DNA of 20,552 nt from CAJQND01 sp051010055 (GCA_051010055.1 JBPCVY010000095.1:1-20552); one strand, 5' to 3'. Shown: positions 1-8,516, numbered from the stretch's first letter. Notes: a model not told the origin generated them from the sequence alone. Program-made: numbers and translations.

Positions 1-18
1 CCAAACTGGGAGGAGCAA

Positions 19-1113
19 ATGCCATCAAATGATTTAACGTTTGCCGGCCTGCGTTGCAGGATTTTGAATGTACCTCTCAACCGCCCTATCATTTCCCGGG
101 TGGGAGCATTTGAAAAATGGGCATTAATTTGTTTGGACATTGAGCCGAAAGGAGGCATTACCGGGCGCAGTTATCTTGCCCCATACCTGATTGATTATGC
201 CCCGGCAATCGTCCACTGCATTGAGATGCTAGCTGCGCCAATGAGGGGGCAATCCACCGCACCGGCGAAATTTTACGATGACGCGATGAAACGCATTTCG
301 CTCATTGGCAAAAGCGGCATTGCGCTTTATGCCCTTGCAGCGCTCGATATGGCTCTTTGGGATGCTCATGCACAGGCAGCGGGCGCTCCGCTCGCAGTTC
401 ACCTTGGAGGCACCATCGAACCGGTAAAGGCCTACAACTCACGGGGGTTGTGGCTTTCGCCGGTGGACGAACTTCCCTCCGAGGCTGAGTTGCTTATAAA
501 TGAAGGCGGCTTTGATGCGGTGAAAATGCGTTTTGGCCGGGCAGAAATGAAAGAGGACATTGCCGCGGCATCTGCCGTGCGCGAGGCTGTAGGCGAAGAT
601 ATTGCCGTTATGTCCGATTTCAACCAGGGGCTCACATTTTCAGACGCTCTTCATTGGATGCACGCGCTCGATGATACGGGACTTTACTGGTTTGAAGAGC
701 CCATCAACTACCAAGAGCTTGCAAGCTGCGCCGAGCTTGCCCGGCAAATCAAGACGCCAATCACCATCGGCGAGAATTTCCATGGGCCCTATGACATGCA
801 ACAGGCCTTGCAGCTTCAGGCGTGCGATATGGTGATGCCTGATGCAATGCGGATTGGCGGTGTAACGGGCTGGATGCGTTCAGGTGCTCTTGCGGAGCAA
901 TATGGTCTCGATATGTCGGCCCATCTGTTCCCGGAAATCTCGGCCCATCTGTTGCGTGTCACCCCAACCGCGCACTGGCTTGAGTGGACCGACTGGGCCA
1001 ATCCAATCCTGGCCGAACCATTTGAAGTAAAGGACGGCCACGTGATTATTCCTAATGTGCCTGGAAGCGGAATTGCCTGGAATGAGGATGCGCTTAAGGA
1101 GTTTGCGGTTTAA
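19..1113 (+). CDS. Enolase superfamily protein, mandelate racemase subgroup
   Basis: 364 aa, the usual length for the family. These enzymes abstract a proton alpha to a carboxylate on a Mg-bound enolate intermediate, giving racemisation or acid-sugar dehydration in the cytoplasm. Visible residues match mandelate racemase in order: K169-M-R171 (K-x-K in mandelate racemase), metal ligands D200 (DFN), E226 (FEEP) and E252 (GEN), the D275 (MPDAMRIGGVTGW) and H302 (SAHLFPEISAHLL) dyad, and E322 (TAHWLE). The stretch around H302 to E322 is nearly the mandelate racemase sequence as I recall it. The second Lys of the K-x-K pair is Arg here, so racemisation of mandelate is not assured and a dehydratase is possible. 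The ATG at 19 follows GGGAGGAG. A pirin gene follows 87 nt downstream. The superfamily is certain from motifs; the substrate is unknown. Confidence 0.9.
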   Translation: MPSNDLTFAGLRCRILNVPLNRPIISRVGAFEKWALICLDIEPKGGITGRSYLAPYLIDYAPAIVHCIEMLAAPMRGQSTAPAKFYDDAMKRISLIGKSGIALYALAALDMALWDAHAQAAGAPLAVHLGGTIEPVKAYNSRGLWLSPVDELPSEAELLINEGGFDAVKMRFGRAEMKEDIAAASAVREAVGEDIAVMSDFNQGLTFSDALHWMHALDDTGLYWFEEPINYQELASCAELARQIKTPITIGENFHGPYDMQQALQLQACDMVMPDAMRIGGVTGWMRSGALAEQYGLDMSAHLFPEISAHLLRVTPTAHWLEWTDWANPILAEPFEVKDGHVIIPNVPGSGIAWNEDALKEFAV

Positions 1114-1144
1114 CGGAAATTTGCATGGTGGAAACCGCCCTTGC

Positions 1145-1165
1145 TGCACCAGCTTGTAAGGTGCA
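1145..1165. promoter_or_regulatory. Inverted repeat upstream of the pirin gene
   Basis: TGCACC and GGTGCA, perfect six-base arms separated by nine bases, lie 36 nt before the pirin start in the gap after the enolase-family gene. It could be an operator or a short mRNA hairpin. No T-run follows, so it is not a classical terminator. The assignment rests on symmetry only. Confidence 0.25.
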
Positions 1166-1200
1166 CGAAGGACAAAATTGAACTTCACAGGATTAAAACA

Positions 1201-2109
1201 ATGTCCATCCGCTCGGTAAAGCACGTCTCTCAGGCCAAGCCGACCATGGAAGGGGCTGGCGTCAAGCTTCACCGCGCCTTCGGCTTCGGGGAAACAGAAG
1301 CCTTCGACCCGTTTCTCCTTTTCGATGATTTCCGCAACGACAACCCGGACGACTATCGGGCCGGATTTCCCTGGCATCCCCACCGGGGCATTGAAACCAT
1401 CACATATGTGCTGGCGGGCACCGTCGATCACGGCGACAGCCTTGGCAATCAGGGAAGCCTTGGTGCAGGCGATGTGCAATGGATGACAGCCGGCAGCGGC
1501 ATCTTGCACCAGGAAATGCCCAAAGGTGATGCGCAAGGGCGTATGCATGGGTTCCAGCTCTGGGCCAATCTTCCATCGTCCCTCAAATCGACCGAACCGC
1601 GCTATCAGGACATTGGCGCTTCAGAAATTCCAGAAGTGATAGAGGATAATGGCGTCACCGTGCGCGTGATATGCGGGGAGTTTTGGGGAAAGCGCGGGCC
1701 CGTAGATGGCATTGCCGCTGACCCGCGCTATCTCGATGTGTGGGTGCCGCCGAACAGCCGTGTCACCCTTCCGGTTGAAACTTACCGCCAGGCGTTTGCG
1801 TATATTTTTCAGGGCTCTGGCAATTTTAATGGCGCCTCTGAGCCGTTCGGTGTTCTGACAGAAAAAGAAGGCCCGCAAGGGGAGTGTCTGGTGCGCGAAA
1901 GTACCGGTAACCGTTCGCTTGTTTTGTTTGATTCAGGCGATGAAGTAACCGTTGAGGCCGGTGAAGAAGGCATCCGCTTTTTGCTTGTTTCCGGTAAACC
2001 CATCCGCGAGCCGGTGGCATGGTACGGCCCCATCGTGATGAACACGCAGGCAGAGCTTGAACAAGCTGTTTCAGAACTCCAGGCGGGAACATTTATCAAG
2101 CACGGCTAG
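1201..2109 (+). CDS. Pirin family protein
   Basis: 302 aa from the ATG at 1201, which follows AGGA and opens directly into conserved sequence. A TTG 60 nt upstream would add a lysine-rich stretch unlike pirin. Pirins are bicupin iron proteins; bacterial ones have quercetinase activity or regulatory roles. The N-terminal cupin carries the metal site: H59 and H61 (HPHRGIETITYVL), H103 and E105 (GSGILHQEMP), matching human pirin H56, H58, H101 and E103. The motif GFPWHPHRGIET is diagnostic, and the C-terminal cupin (about 180-300) is present. The neighbouring enolase-family gene lies upstream on the same strand. A link to the molybdoenzyme operon downstream is possible but not shown. Family call is secure, role unknown. 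Confidence 0.9.
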   Translation: MSIRSVKHVSQAKPTMEGAGVKLHRAFGFGETEAFDPFLLFDDFRNDNPDDYRAGFPWHPHRGIETITYVLAGTVDHGDSLGNQGSLGAGDVQWMTAGSGILHQEMPKGDAQGRMHGFQLWANLPSSLKSTEPRYQDIGASEIPEVIEDNGVTVRVICGEFWGKRGPVDGIAADPRYLDVWVPPNSRVTLPVETYRQAFAYIFQGSGNFNGASEPFGVLTEKEGPQGECLVRESTGNRSLVLFDSGDEVTVEAGEEGIRFLLVSGKPIREPVAWYGPIVMNTQAELEQAVSELQAGTFIKHG

Positions 2110-2136
2110 AAGATTTGATGTTGTCCAGGTTGGCAA

Positions 2137-2826
2137 ATGGCACCGCGGCCTCTACACATCTATCCTCAATACTTATCTGGACAGCAAAGTTCGTTGATCG
2201 TAATCCGCACCACAAACCTTGAACCGTTTACCGACCCGGCCAGCCCCCGCTGGGCGAGAACCGATACAACCGCAGTTGAGCTTGTGCCCGCGCCCCTTGG
2301 CCTTCAGCCTAACGACTATATTATTGTCTCATGGGAGCACCGCTCCTATGGCGAGGTAGCAGCGCTTAACGTATCAGCCGTCCATGATGGGGCGCGCATT
2401 GCCGTGAGGTTGAACTGGAAAAAGGTACGGCCCGACACCGGTGCAGGCGAGGGTTTTGCTGATAGCGTGGCGCTTGCGTTTCCTGTGCGCGGTGTGCCGC
2501 TCATCACAGAAATGGGAAACCCTGATGCGCCCATTCATGCGCTACAATGGCTGGCGCGTAAGAACGAGATTAGATCGGTTTCAGCAATGGGCATCGGCAC
2601 AAGTCTTGATGCTGCGCAGGTAGGCGAGGCAGCTTTTGCAGGCTGGTCGCAAGGGGCGTGGACCGTTGTTCTTGTGCGTGATCTGTCCGGGCCGGAAGGA
2701 ACTGCAATTCTTGAGCCCGGCACATCAACCCAGATAAGTTTTGCGGTGTGGGATGGTGGCAATCAGGAACGTGCAGGCATCAAGGCCGTTTCAGCCGACT
2801 GGGCCGAATTCGAGCTCGAACCATAG
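2137..2826 (+). CDS. Type II DMSO reductase family, gamma (heme b) subunit
   Basis: 229 aa, resembling the heme-b-binding gamma subunit of ethylbenzene dehydrogenase and dimethylsulfide dehydrogenase (EB_dh-type beta-sandwich domain). It passes electrons from the Fe-S chain to an external acceptor. The family core is visible at 110-140: ALAFPVRGVPLITEMG, then NPDAPIHALQWLAR. Candidate axial ligands are M126 and K216 (AGIKAVSADW). They are 90 residues apart, the same spacing as the Met101 and Lys191 that I recall for ethylbenzene dehydrogenase gamma. No Sec signal peptide is visible at the N-terminus, so export would have to be with the Tat-borne alpha subunit. It is the first gene of the gamma-beta-alpha-chaperone operon; beta starts 9 nt after its stop. 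Confidence 0.82.
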   Translation: MAPRPLHIYPQYLSGQQSSLIVIRTTNLEPFTDPASPRWARTDTTAVELVPAPLGLQPNDYIIVSWEHRSYGEVAALNVSAVHDGARIAVRLNWKKVRPDTGAGEGFADSVALAFPVRGVPLITEMGNPDAPIHALQWLARKNEIRSVSAMGIGTSLDAAQVGEAAFAGWSQGAWTVVLVRDLSGPEGTAILEPGTSTQISFAVWDGGNQERAGIKAVSADWAEFELEP

Positions 2827-2835
2827 GGGGATTTT

Positions 2836-3885
2836 ATGGACAAGCGGCAAGTAGCTATGATCATAGACTTGAACAAGTGCATCGGGTGCCAGACCTGCAC
2901 GGTCGCCTGCAAAACCCAATGGACTAGTGGCGAGGGCCAGGAGGGCATGTGGTGGAACACGGTTGCCACCGCGCCCGGTACAGGAACGCCGAAAAACTGG
3001 GAGAATATGGGCGGCGGCTATAAGAACGGCAAGCCGCAGCCGGGGGTTCTTCCTAAACAGGCTGACTTCGGCGATCCGGTGGATTTCAACTACGAAGAAG
3101 CCCTTTTCAGCGGCGATGCCTCGGGCACGTTGCGGCCCATAGATGGTGATCCGGACTACGGTACCAACTGGGATGAGGATGTGGGCGGTGGTGATTATCC
3201 CAACTCCTACTTCTTCTACATCCCTCGCATTTGTAATCACTGCACCAAGCCGGCCTGCATGGAGGCGTGCCCGCGCGGCGCGATTTTCAAGCGCGATGAA
3301 GATGGCATCGTTCTCATCAATCAGGACCATTGCCGGGGATTACGGTTCTGCCAGGAAGCCTGCCCCTATAAGGAAATTTATTACAACACGGTTACCGGTA
3401 CCGGCCAGAAATGCGTGTTCTGCCTGCCGCGTATCGAAGAAGGCGTGGCCACTGCCTGTTCGCGGCAATGCCCGGGCCGGGTGCGGTTTTTAGGCTTTCT
3501 TGATGACAAGGAAGGCCCAATTTACCGGCTTGTCAACGAGTTCAAGGTGGCGCTGCCGCTGCACCCGGAATATGAAACCGAACCGAACGTATTCTACATT
3601 CCGCCAAGCGCCCCGGCAAAGTTCGACAAGGACGGCAACCCCACCGATGAAGAGCGCATTCCGCTGGACTATCTGGAATCCCTCTTTGGTTCCGGTGTGA
3701 AAGATGCCCTCGATCTGTTGGCTGCGGAACGGGAGAAGAAAAAGCGCGGCGAACAATCCGAACTGATGGACGTTCTTATCGCCCGCAACTGGCTTGATTT
3801 GTTTGGCCCCTTTACCAACAAGCCCAAGGACGTTGCCGAAAAGCGCAACGCAAAAGTGATTAGCTATCCAGGTACGGCTCAATGA
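2836..3885 (+). CDS. Type II DMSO reductase family, beta (Fe-S) subunit
   Basis: 349 aa, close to the length of ethylbenzene dehydrogenase beta and the NarH-like subunits. It wires the molybdenum subunit to the heme subunit through four Fe-S clusters. Cys groups: C15, C18, C21, C25; C133, C136, C141, C145; C166, C172, C176 with Leu169 where a fourth ligand would sit; C193, C196, C208, C212. The non-Cys residue at 169 (CRGLRFC; NarH has CRGWRMC) implies one [3Fe-4S] cluster and three [4Fe-4S]. There is no signal peptide, as is normal for beta subunits that are carried by alpha through Tat. The ATG is preceded by AGGGGG. Its stop overlaps the alpha start (ATGA), indicating translational coupling. 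Confidence 0.93.
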   Translation: MDKRQVAMIIDLNKCIGCQTCTVACKTQWTSGEGQEGMWWNTVATAPGTGTPKNWENMGGGYKNGKPQPGVLPKQADFGDPVDFNYEEALFSGDASGTLRPIDGDPDYGTNWDEDVGGGDYPNSYFFYIPRICNHCTKPACMEACPRGAIFKRDEDGIVLINQDHCRGLRFCQEACPYKEIYYNTVTGTGQKCVFCLPRIEEGVATACSRQCPGRVRFLGFLDDKEGPIYRLVNEFKVALPLHPEYETEPNVFYIPPSAPAKFDKDGNPTDEERIPLDYLESLFGSGVKDALDLLAAEREKKKRGEQSELMDVLIARNWLDLFGPFTNKPKDVAEKRNAKVISYPGTAQ

Positions 3886-6800
3886 GTGCGGGGCTTACCC
3901 GGCGAAGTTTTCTAAAGGCTGGAGGTGCTGCCGCTGCCGCACTGGTCATGCCCAACTTTATTGCAAGATCAGGTTCTGGAATTGAGGCATTGGCTGCCGC
4001 CACCCCGCCCGAGTTTACCTCATGGCTCGATATTCTGCGCAAGCAATGGACGTGGGATAAGACAGTGCGCGGCACCCACATGATCAATTGCTGGTACCAG
4101 GCTCATTGTGCTTTCGATGTGTACGTAAAAGACGGGCTGGTGTTTCGTGAAGAACAGGCGGCGGAGTATCAGCAGCTGCGTCCGGAACTGCCTGACCTTA
4201 ACCCACGCGGTTGCCAGAAGGGATGCACCTTTTCCCACCGCATGTATGAACCCAACCGCATTTTGCATCCCATGCGCCGGGTGGGCGCGCGCGGTGAGGG
4301 CAAATGGGAACAGGTAAGCTGGGACGAGGCTTTGGACAAAATTGCCGATGCCTGGCTGGATGTTCTAGAATCCGAAAGCACAGACCAGATTGTCTGGGAC
4401 CTTGGGGCAAACATCAATGTTGGCGCAGCCAATGCCGCCCAAGGGCGCCTTGCCCAGCTCACCCATTCTATCTGCCTTGATTCCAACTCTTCCAATGGCG
4501 ATGGCCACCGCGGCGCATTTGAGACGTTCGGCAACATTTACATGGAGCGCTCAATTGAGGATTACTTCTACTCGGATCTCATCCTCATCTGGGGTGCCAA
4601 TCCTCTCTATACTTCCATTCCAAACGCCCACTTTTTTACAGAAGCACGTTATAACGGTACCGAATTAATCGCTATTTCACCTGACTACAGCGCCTCTGCG
4701 ACCAAGGCCGATCTCTGGGTGCCGGTAAAACCTGGAACAGATGCAGCCCTTGCCCTTGCCATTGCAAATCACATTGTAGAACGCTCTCTGGTGGAAACTG
4801 AGTTCGTGACCGAGCAAACGGACTTGCCCCTTCTGGTGCGCGCTGACACGGGTAAGTTCCTCACCGGCGCCGACGTTGAAGATGGGGATGAGAACCGGTT
4901 CTATGTTGTGAGTGAAAATGGCGAGCTTAGGCTTGCGCCGGTCAATTCTCTTGCGCTCGGCCCGCTGCGCCCGCGCCTTGATGTGGACCAAACGATTTTC
5001 CTGGAACAAGGTGGTCCGGTACGTGTGCGCTCTGTTTTCTCTCTTCTGAAGGAGCGGCTCAGCCCATACACCTTCGAGGCGGCATCTGAGATGTGCGGAA
5101 CCCCGGTCGGGCTCATATCACGCGTGGCGGAGATGGTGGTAAATGCAAAGGCGCTCTCCAACGTCACCGGCTCGAGCATGAACAAGTATTTCCACGGTAA
5201 TCTCACCGAGCGGGCGATGATACTCATCTGGGCGCTGCTCGGTCACATGGGCAAGCCGGGCGCTGGTTATTCGGCATTCTCGTTTCTTGCCAATGATGGC
5301 TGGGAAGATTATGTGGCTGGCCTTCGCACCCGCGAACGCATGTCGTTTGGTTCGGAAATCGGGCTCGACCTTTTGTGGAGCAAAGCGCGCGGTGACACGG
5401 ATGAAAATTTCTTCAAGGCGCTCGGCAACCGCTCATTTTCCAACCCTGGCCGCGACTTACCTATATGGACATCCGGCTCAATGTTCTGGCAAGTGCACGG
5501 CGGGGTATCAGAGCTTTCAGAAAAGGCAAGTGAATGGGTGCCGGGGCTTTTGCAATCTCCCAAGGCTGCCCTTGAAGAGGCGTTGAAAAACAAGTCCCTG
5601 CCAATGCAACCGCCGGCAGAACGGCCCCCGCGCATTCTGTTCAACTACTGTTCAAATCCACTGCGTAGCGTCAGGGGCAGCAATAAGCTGGTCGAAAATC
5701 TTTGGCAGAAACTCACACTGGCGGTCACCATTGATTTTCGCATGAGTTCTACCGCACGGCATGCAGATTACATTTTGCCTGCTGCTGCCTGGTATGAAGT
5801 TACAGACCACAAATGGGTAACCCCGCTGGTGCCCTATAACCACGTCACCAACAAGGCGGTTGAACCACTGGGTGAAGCCAGACCCGATTTCTGGATTTTC
5901 ACCATGCTGGCAAAGCACATCCAGAAGCAGGCACAAGAGCGGGGCATGGGTTTAGTTAAGAGCCACCTTGGCAAGGAAATCAATCTCGCCGACCTCTACG
6001 ATGACATGACGATGGATGGGCGCTTTGGTGAAGATGATGGGGAAAAGGCCGCTGGCGCCATTCTGGAGCATTCAAGCAATCTGTCCCATGTGAGCTGGGA
6101 AGAACAGAAAGAAACAGGTTTTGCCCGCTATTCCGCTATTGGCATCAGCCCGCTTTCCATCGGTAATGCCGGCGATTTGAAGGAAGATGAGCCCTTCATT
6201 GCGCTTACCCATCACACAGATGGCAAGCAGGTTTATCCAACCCAGACGGGTCGTATTCAATTCTACATTGACCACGATCTCTACCTTGCCCATGACGAAC
6301 ACCTGCCGCGCTTCAAAGCCCCGCCCAAAATTGGCGGCAACTATCCGCTTACCATGACCGGAGGGCACACCCGATGGTCGGTTCACGGGGTCTGGCGCGA
6401 TTCCCGCGCCATGCAGAGCCTCGACAGGGGCCAGCCATATATCGTTATGGGCGTGGATGATGCAGTAGCGCGCGGCATTGCCGATGGTGACTGGGTGCGT
6501 TGCTTCAATGATGTGGGTGAATTTTTAATCCGCGCCAAGGTTGCCACCGGAGTGCAGGGCGGACAAACCATCATGTATCACGCCTGGGAGAACTACCAGT
6601 TCGAGGGCGGTGGCACGCCGCGCGATGTTTCGCCCTCGCCTGTGAACCCGGTGGAACTTGCCGGCGATCATCCTCACTTAAGGGTGGGCATGCTGGAAGG
6701 CCAGCCTGGTTTTTTTGACCGGGACACTCGCATTGAAATTGAAAAAGCGCCCGGCCGCGGGGCGCCTGCTCCGGCAGATGGTAATGGCCAGCGCACTTGA
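3882..6800 (+). CDS. Type II DMSO reductase family, catalytic molybdopterin (alpha) subunit
   Basis: 972 aa, close to the ethylbenzene dehydrogenase alpha subunit. The N-terminus is a twin-arginine signal (TRRSFLKAGGAAAAALVMP), so the complex acts in the periplasm. An FS0 cluster site follows: H66, C70, C76, C111. D207 (SNGDGHRG) aligns by context with the NarG Mo-ligand Asp, placing it in type II rather than the Ser or Cys/SeCys types. NarG-like core sequence is clear at 226-286, including NAHFFTEARYNGTELIA and DLWVPVKPGTDAA. A molydopterin-dinucleotide-binding C-terminal domain (about 820-930) is present. Family reactions include anaerobic hydroxylation of benzylic C-H, DMS oxidation, and selenate, chlorate or nitrate reduction. 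The substrate cannot be read here. The two-residue-longer C70-C76 loop than NarG is noteworthy. Confidence 0.93.
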   Translation: MSAGLTRRSFLKAGGAAAAALVMPNFIARSGSGIEALAAATPPEFTSWLDILRKQWTWDKTVRGTHMINCWYQAHCAFDVYVKDGLVFREEQAAEYQQLRPELPDLNPRGCQKGCTFSHRMYEPNRILHPMRRVGARGEGKWEQVSWDEALDKIADAWLDVLESESTDQIVWDLGANINVGAANAAQGRLAQLTHSICLDSNSSNGDGHRGAFETFGNIYMERSIEDYFYSDLILIWGANPLYTSIPNAHFFTEARYNGTELIAISPDYSASATKADLWVPVKPGTDAALALAIANHIVERSLVETEFVTEQTDLPLLVRADTGKFLTGADVEDGDENRFYVVSENGELRLAPVNSLALGPLRPRLDVDQTIFLEQGGPVRVRSVFSLLKERLSPYTFEAASEMCGTPVGLISRVAEMVVNAKALSNVTGSSMNKYFHGNLTERAMILIWALLGHMGKPGAGYSAFSFLANDGWEDYVAGLRTRERMSFGSEIGLDLLWSKARGDTDENFFKALGNRSFSNPGRDLPIWTSGSMFWQVHGGVSELSEKASEWVPGLLQSPKAALEEALKNKSLPMQPPAERPPRILFNYCSNPLRSVRGSNKLVENLWQKLTLAVTIDFRMSSTARHADYILPAAAWYEVTDHKWVTPLVPYNHVTNKAVEPLGEARPDFWIFTMLAKHIQKQAQERGMGLVKSHLGKEINLADLYDDMTMDGRFGEDDGEKAAGAILEHSSNLSHVSWEEQKETGFARYSAIGISPLSIGNAGDLKEDEPFIALTHHTDGKQVYPTQTGRIQFYIDHDLYLAHDEHLPRFKAPPKIGGNYPLTMTGGHTRWSVHGVWRDSRAMQSLDRGQPYIVMGVDDAVARGIADGDWVRCFNDVGEFLIRAKVATGVQGGQTIMYHAWENYQFEGGGTPRDVSPSPVNPVELAGDHPHLRVGMLEGQPGFFDRDTRIEIEKAPGRGAPAPADGNGQRT

Positions 6801-7302
6801 GCGTTGCACGATTTATCGCGGGCTTGCGGAGGCGTTCCGCGAGCCTGCTGGCGGCGTGGAATTGCTGGATGAAAGCCTCATCCCTCCACCTTCGAAGAAT
6901 GCAACCCAGGCCTTTCTGGAAGCCTTCGATCCATCGGTTTACGACAGCGCCTGCTCGCTTCATGAAAGCGATCATTCAACCCGCGGGCAAACTTCGTTGT
7001 TTGAGGAACTGGTGCGCTGGCATGAACATTTCGGCTTGCGGCGCACAGACACCGCCTTGCTGCCGGACCACGTGAGCGCTGAGCTTGAGTTCATGCACTT
7101 CCTCACCTTTAGCGAACACAAGAATGAAACCGATGAGGCGGGTGTTGCCGCCCTGCGCCGGGCGCAGCGCGATTTCCTCACCCGTCATCTGCTGCCCCTT
7201 GCCGAAGCAATTTCCGTAAAGTGCTCATCGCCTGAGCCGCGCTATAGGGCGCTCGCACAAGCCCTGCCTCAGTTCCTGCAGACGGAGTTGCAGCAGCTCT
7301 AA
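6778..7302 (+). CDS. NarJ/TorD-family molybdoenzyme assembly chaperone
   Basis: 174 aa. Proteins of this family bind the alpha subunit before Tat export and help insert the molybdenum cofactor; they do not form part of the mature enzyme. The mostly helical protein carries the diagnostic stretch DHVSAELEFMHFLTF near the middle and an N-terminal IYRGLAEAFREP. I chose the ATG at 6778 (a second ATG follows at 6784), giving a 23-bp overlap with the end of the alpha gene. A TTG 63 nt further upstream would add a basic tail with no family likeness. It is the last gene of the operon. Its stop overlaps by four bases the stop of the convergent acyl-CoA dehydrogenase gene, leaving no room for a separate terminator. 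Confidence 0.85.
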   Translation: MVMASALERCTIYRGLAEAFREPAGGVELLDESLIPPPSKNATQAFLEAFDPSVYDSACSLHESDHSTRGQTSLFEELVRWHEHFGLRRTDTALLPDHVSAELEFMHFLTFSEHKNETDEAGVAALRRAQRDFLTRHLLPLAEAISVKCSSPEPRYRALAQALPQFLQTELQQL

Positions 7303-8456
7303 AGCGCAGCGGCATCCCTGATCATGTTGCGGGCAATAATAAGCTGCTGAATTTGAGTGGTGCCTTCATAGATGCGGTAAAGACGAGAATCCCGGTAGAG
7401 CTGCTCAGCTGAATACTCCCGGATGTAGCCGTTACCGCCATGGATTTGCACATTCCGATCGGCCACCCGGCCCACCATTTCTGATGCAAACATTTTGCAG
7501 CACGAGGCATCTGTGGCCACATCCTCGCCGCGGTCTTTTTTCTTGGCGCTTTCGCGCACAAGCGCCTTGGCGGCGGCAACTTCAGCGCGCGAGTCCGCCA
7601 GCATGGCCTGCACAAGCTGAAACTCACAAATGGGCTGGCCAAACTGCTTGCGCTCCATGGCATAACTTAAGGCATCTCCCAATATACGTTCCGCCAGCCC
7701 GCAGCAGGCAGCCGAAATGCTGAGGCGTCCCCGGTCCAGCACCTTCATGGCGGTTTTGAAGCCCACTCCCGCTTTATGGCCGATAAGGTTTTGCGCTGGC
7801 ACCCGGCAGTCATCAAAAATCACGTCACACACATGGGCGCCCTGCTGGCCCATTTTCTTTTCAGGCTTGCCCAGCGTAAGCCCCTCGCTACCCGCTTCAA
7901 CAAGAAATGCGGAAACCCCGCCTGCGCCCTTATTGTCAGGATTGGTGCGGGCCATCACCGTGAACAGGCCGGCAAACGGGGCGTTGGTGATGAACCGCTT
8001 GGTGCCGTTGAGAACATAATCGCCGCTCTCAAGCCGGGCGCTTGTTTTCACTGCGGCGGCATCGGACCCCACATCGGCTTCAGTGAGTGCGAAGGAGCCG
8101 ATAATTTCGCCACTGGCGAGCCCGGGCAGGTACTTCTGCTTCTGCTCATCGGTGCCATCCATCAAAATGCCTTGTGAGCCGATACCCACATTGGTGCCGA
8201 AAACAGAACGGAATGCAGGTGCGGCCCGGCCAAGCACCAGCAGCACTTCCACTTCTTCTTCCATGGTGAGGCCAAGGCCACCAAATTCTTCCGGGATGGA
8301 CAGGCCAAACAGACCAAGCGCACGCATCTCATCGACAAGCTCTTCCGGGATGGCGTCATCTTCGGCCACCTGGCGTTCCAACGGTAAAAGCCGTTCATCA
8401 ACAAACCGCCGCAGCGTATCCAGCAACTGATTGCGGGTTTCCAAATCCAGGGGCAC
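7299..8456 (-). CDS. Acyl-CoA dehydrogenase
   Basis: 385 aa from a GTG start preceded by AAAGGAG; the longer open frame upstream encodes an Arg/Lys-rich stretch that is not family-like. FAD-dependent alpha,beta-dehydrogenation of an acyl-CoA, passing electrons to ETF. Signature 1 is FALTEADVGSD (122-132). Signature 2 is GGNGYIREYSAEQLYRDSR followed by RIYEGTTQIQ, with catalytic Glu364 in the medium-chain-type position. Length and motifs are complete. It is transcribed divergently from a BadH-like dehydrogenase, recalling the R. palustris bad/ali genes, in which such an enzyme (AliB/BadJ) oxidises cyclohexanecarboxyl-CoA. That substrate is an inference from context only; a branched- or short-chain acyl-CoA is an alternative. 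Confidence 0.93.
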   Translation of the reverse strand: MPLDLETRNQLLDTLRRFVDERLLPLERQVAEDDAIPEELVDEMRALGLFGLSIPEEFGGLGLTMEEEVEVLLVLGRAAPAFRSVFGTNVGIGSQGILMDGTDEQKQKYLPGLASGEIIGSFALTEADVGSDAAAVKTSARLESGDYVLNGTKRFITNAPFAGLFTVMARTNPDNKGAGGVSAFLVEAGSEGLTLGKPEKKMGQQGAHVCDVIFDDCRVPAQNLIGHKAGVGFKTAMKVLDRGRLSISAACCGLAERILGDALSYAMERKQFGQPICEFQLVQAMLADSRAEVAAAKALVRESAKKKDRGEDVATDASCCKMFASEMVGRVADRNVQIHGGNGYIREYSAEQLYRDSRLYRIYEGTTQIQQLIIARNMIRDAAAL

Positions 8457-8487
8457 GGGCGTTCTCCTTTGGCGTCTTTTCCACCTC

Positions 8488-8516
8488 TTGGCCAACACCA
8501 TGTCACCGGTTGCCAA
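8488..8516. promoter_or_regulatory. Imperfect inverted repeat in the divergent promoter region, candidate operator
   Basis: The 113-nt gap between the acyl-CoA dehydrogenase and SDR starts contains TTGGCCAAC and, 11 nt on, GGTTGCCAA. These are near-complementary arms (TTGGC-x-AAC against GTT-GCCAA). The position suits a repressor site controlling both genes. No regulator gene lies next to it in the window. Confidence 0.35.

Noticed and set aside
1141..1200. TTG-started extension of the pirin protein
   Set aside because: The extra 20 residues are not pirin-like, and the ATG at 1201 has its own ribosome site.
880..1548. 222-codon minus-strand open frame across the enolase/pirin junction
   Set aside because: It lies antisense to two well-supported genes and has no recognisable motif; a shadow frame.
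6715..6777. Upstream TTG start for the NarJ-like chaperone
   Set aside because: It lies deep in the alpha gene and adds a basic tail with no family likeness; the ATG at 6778 fits.
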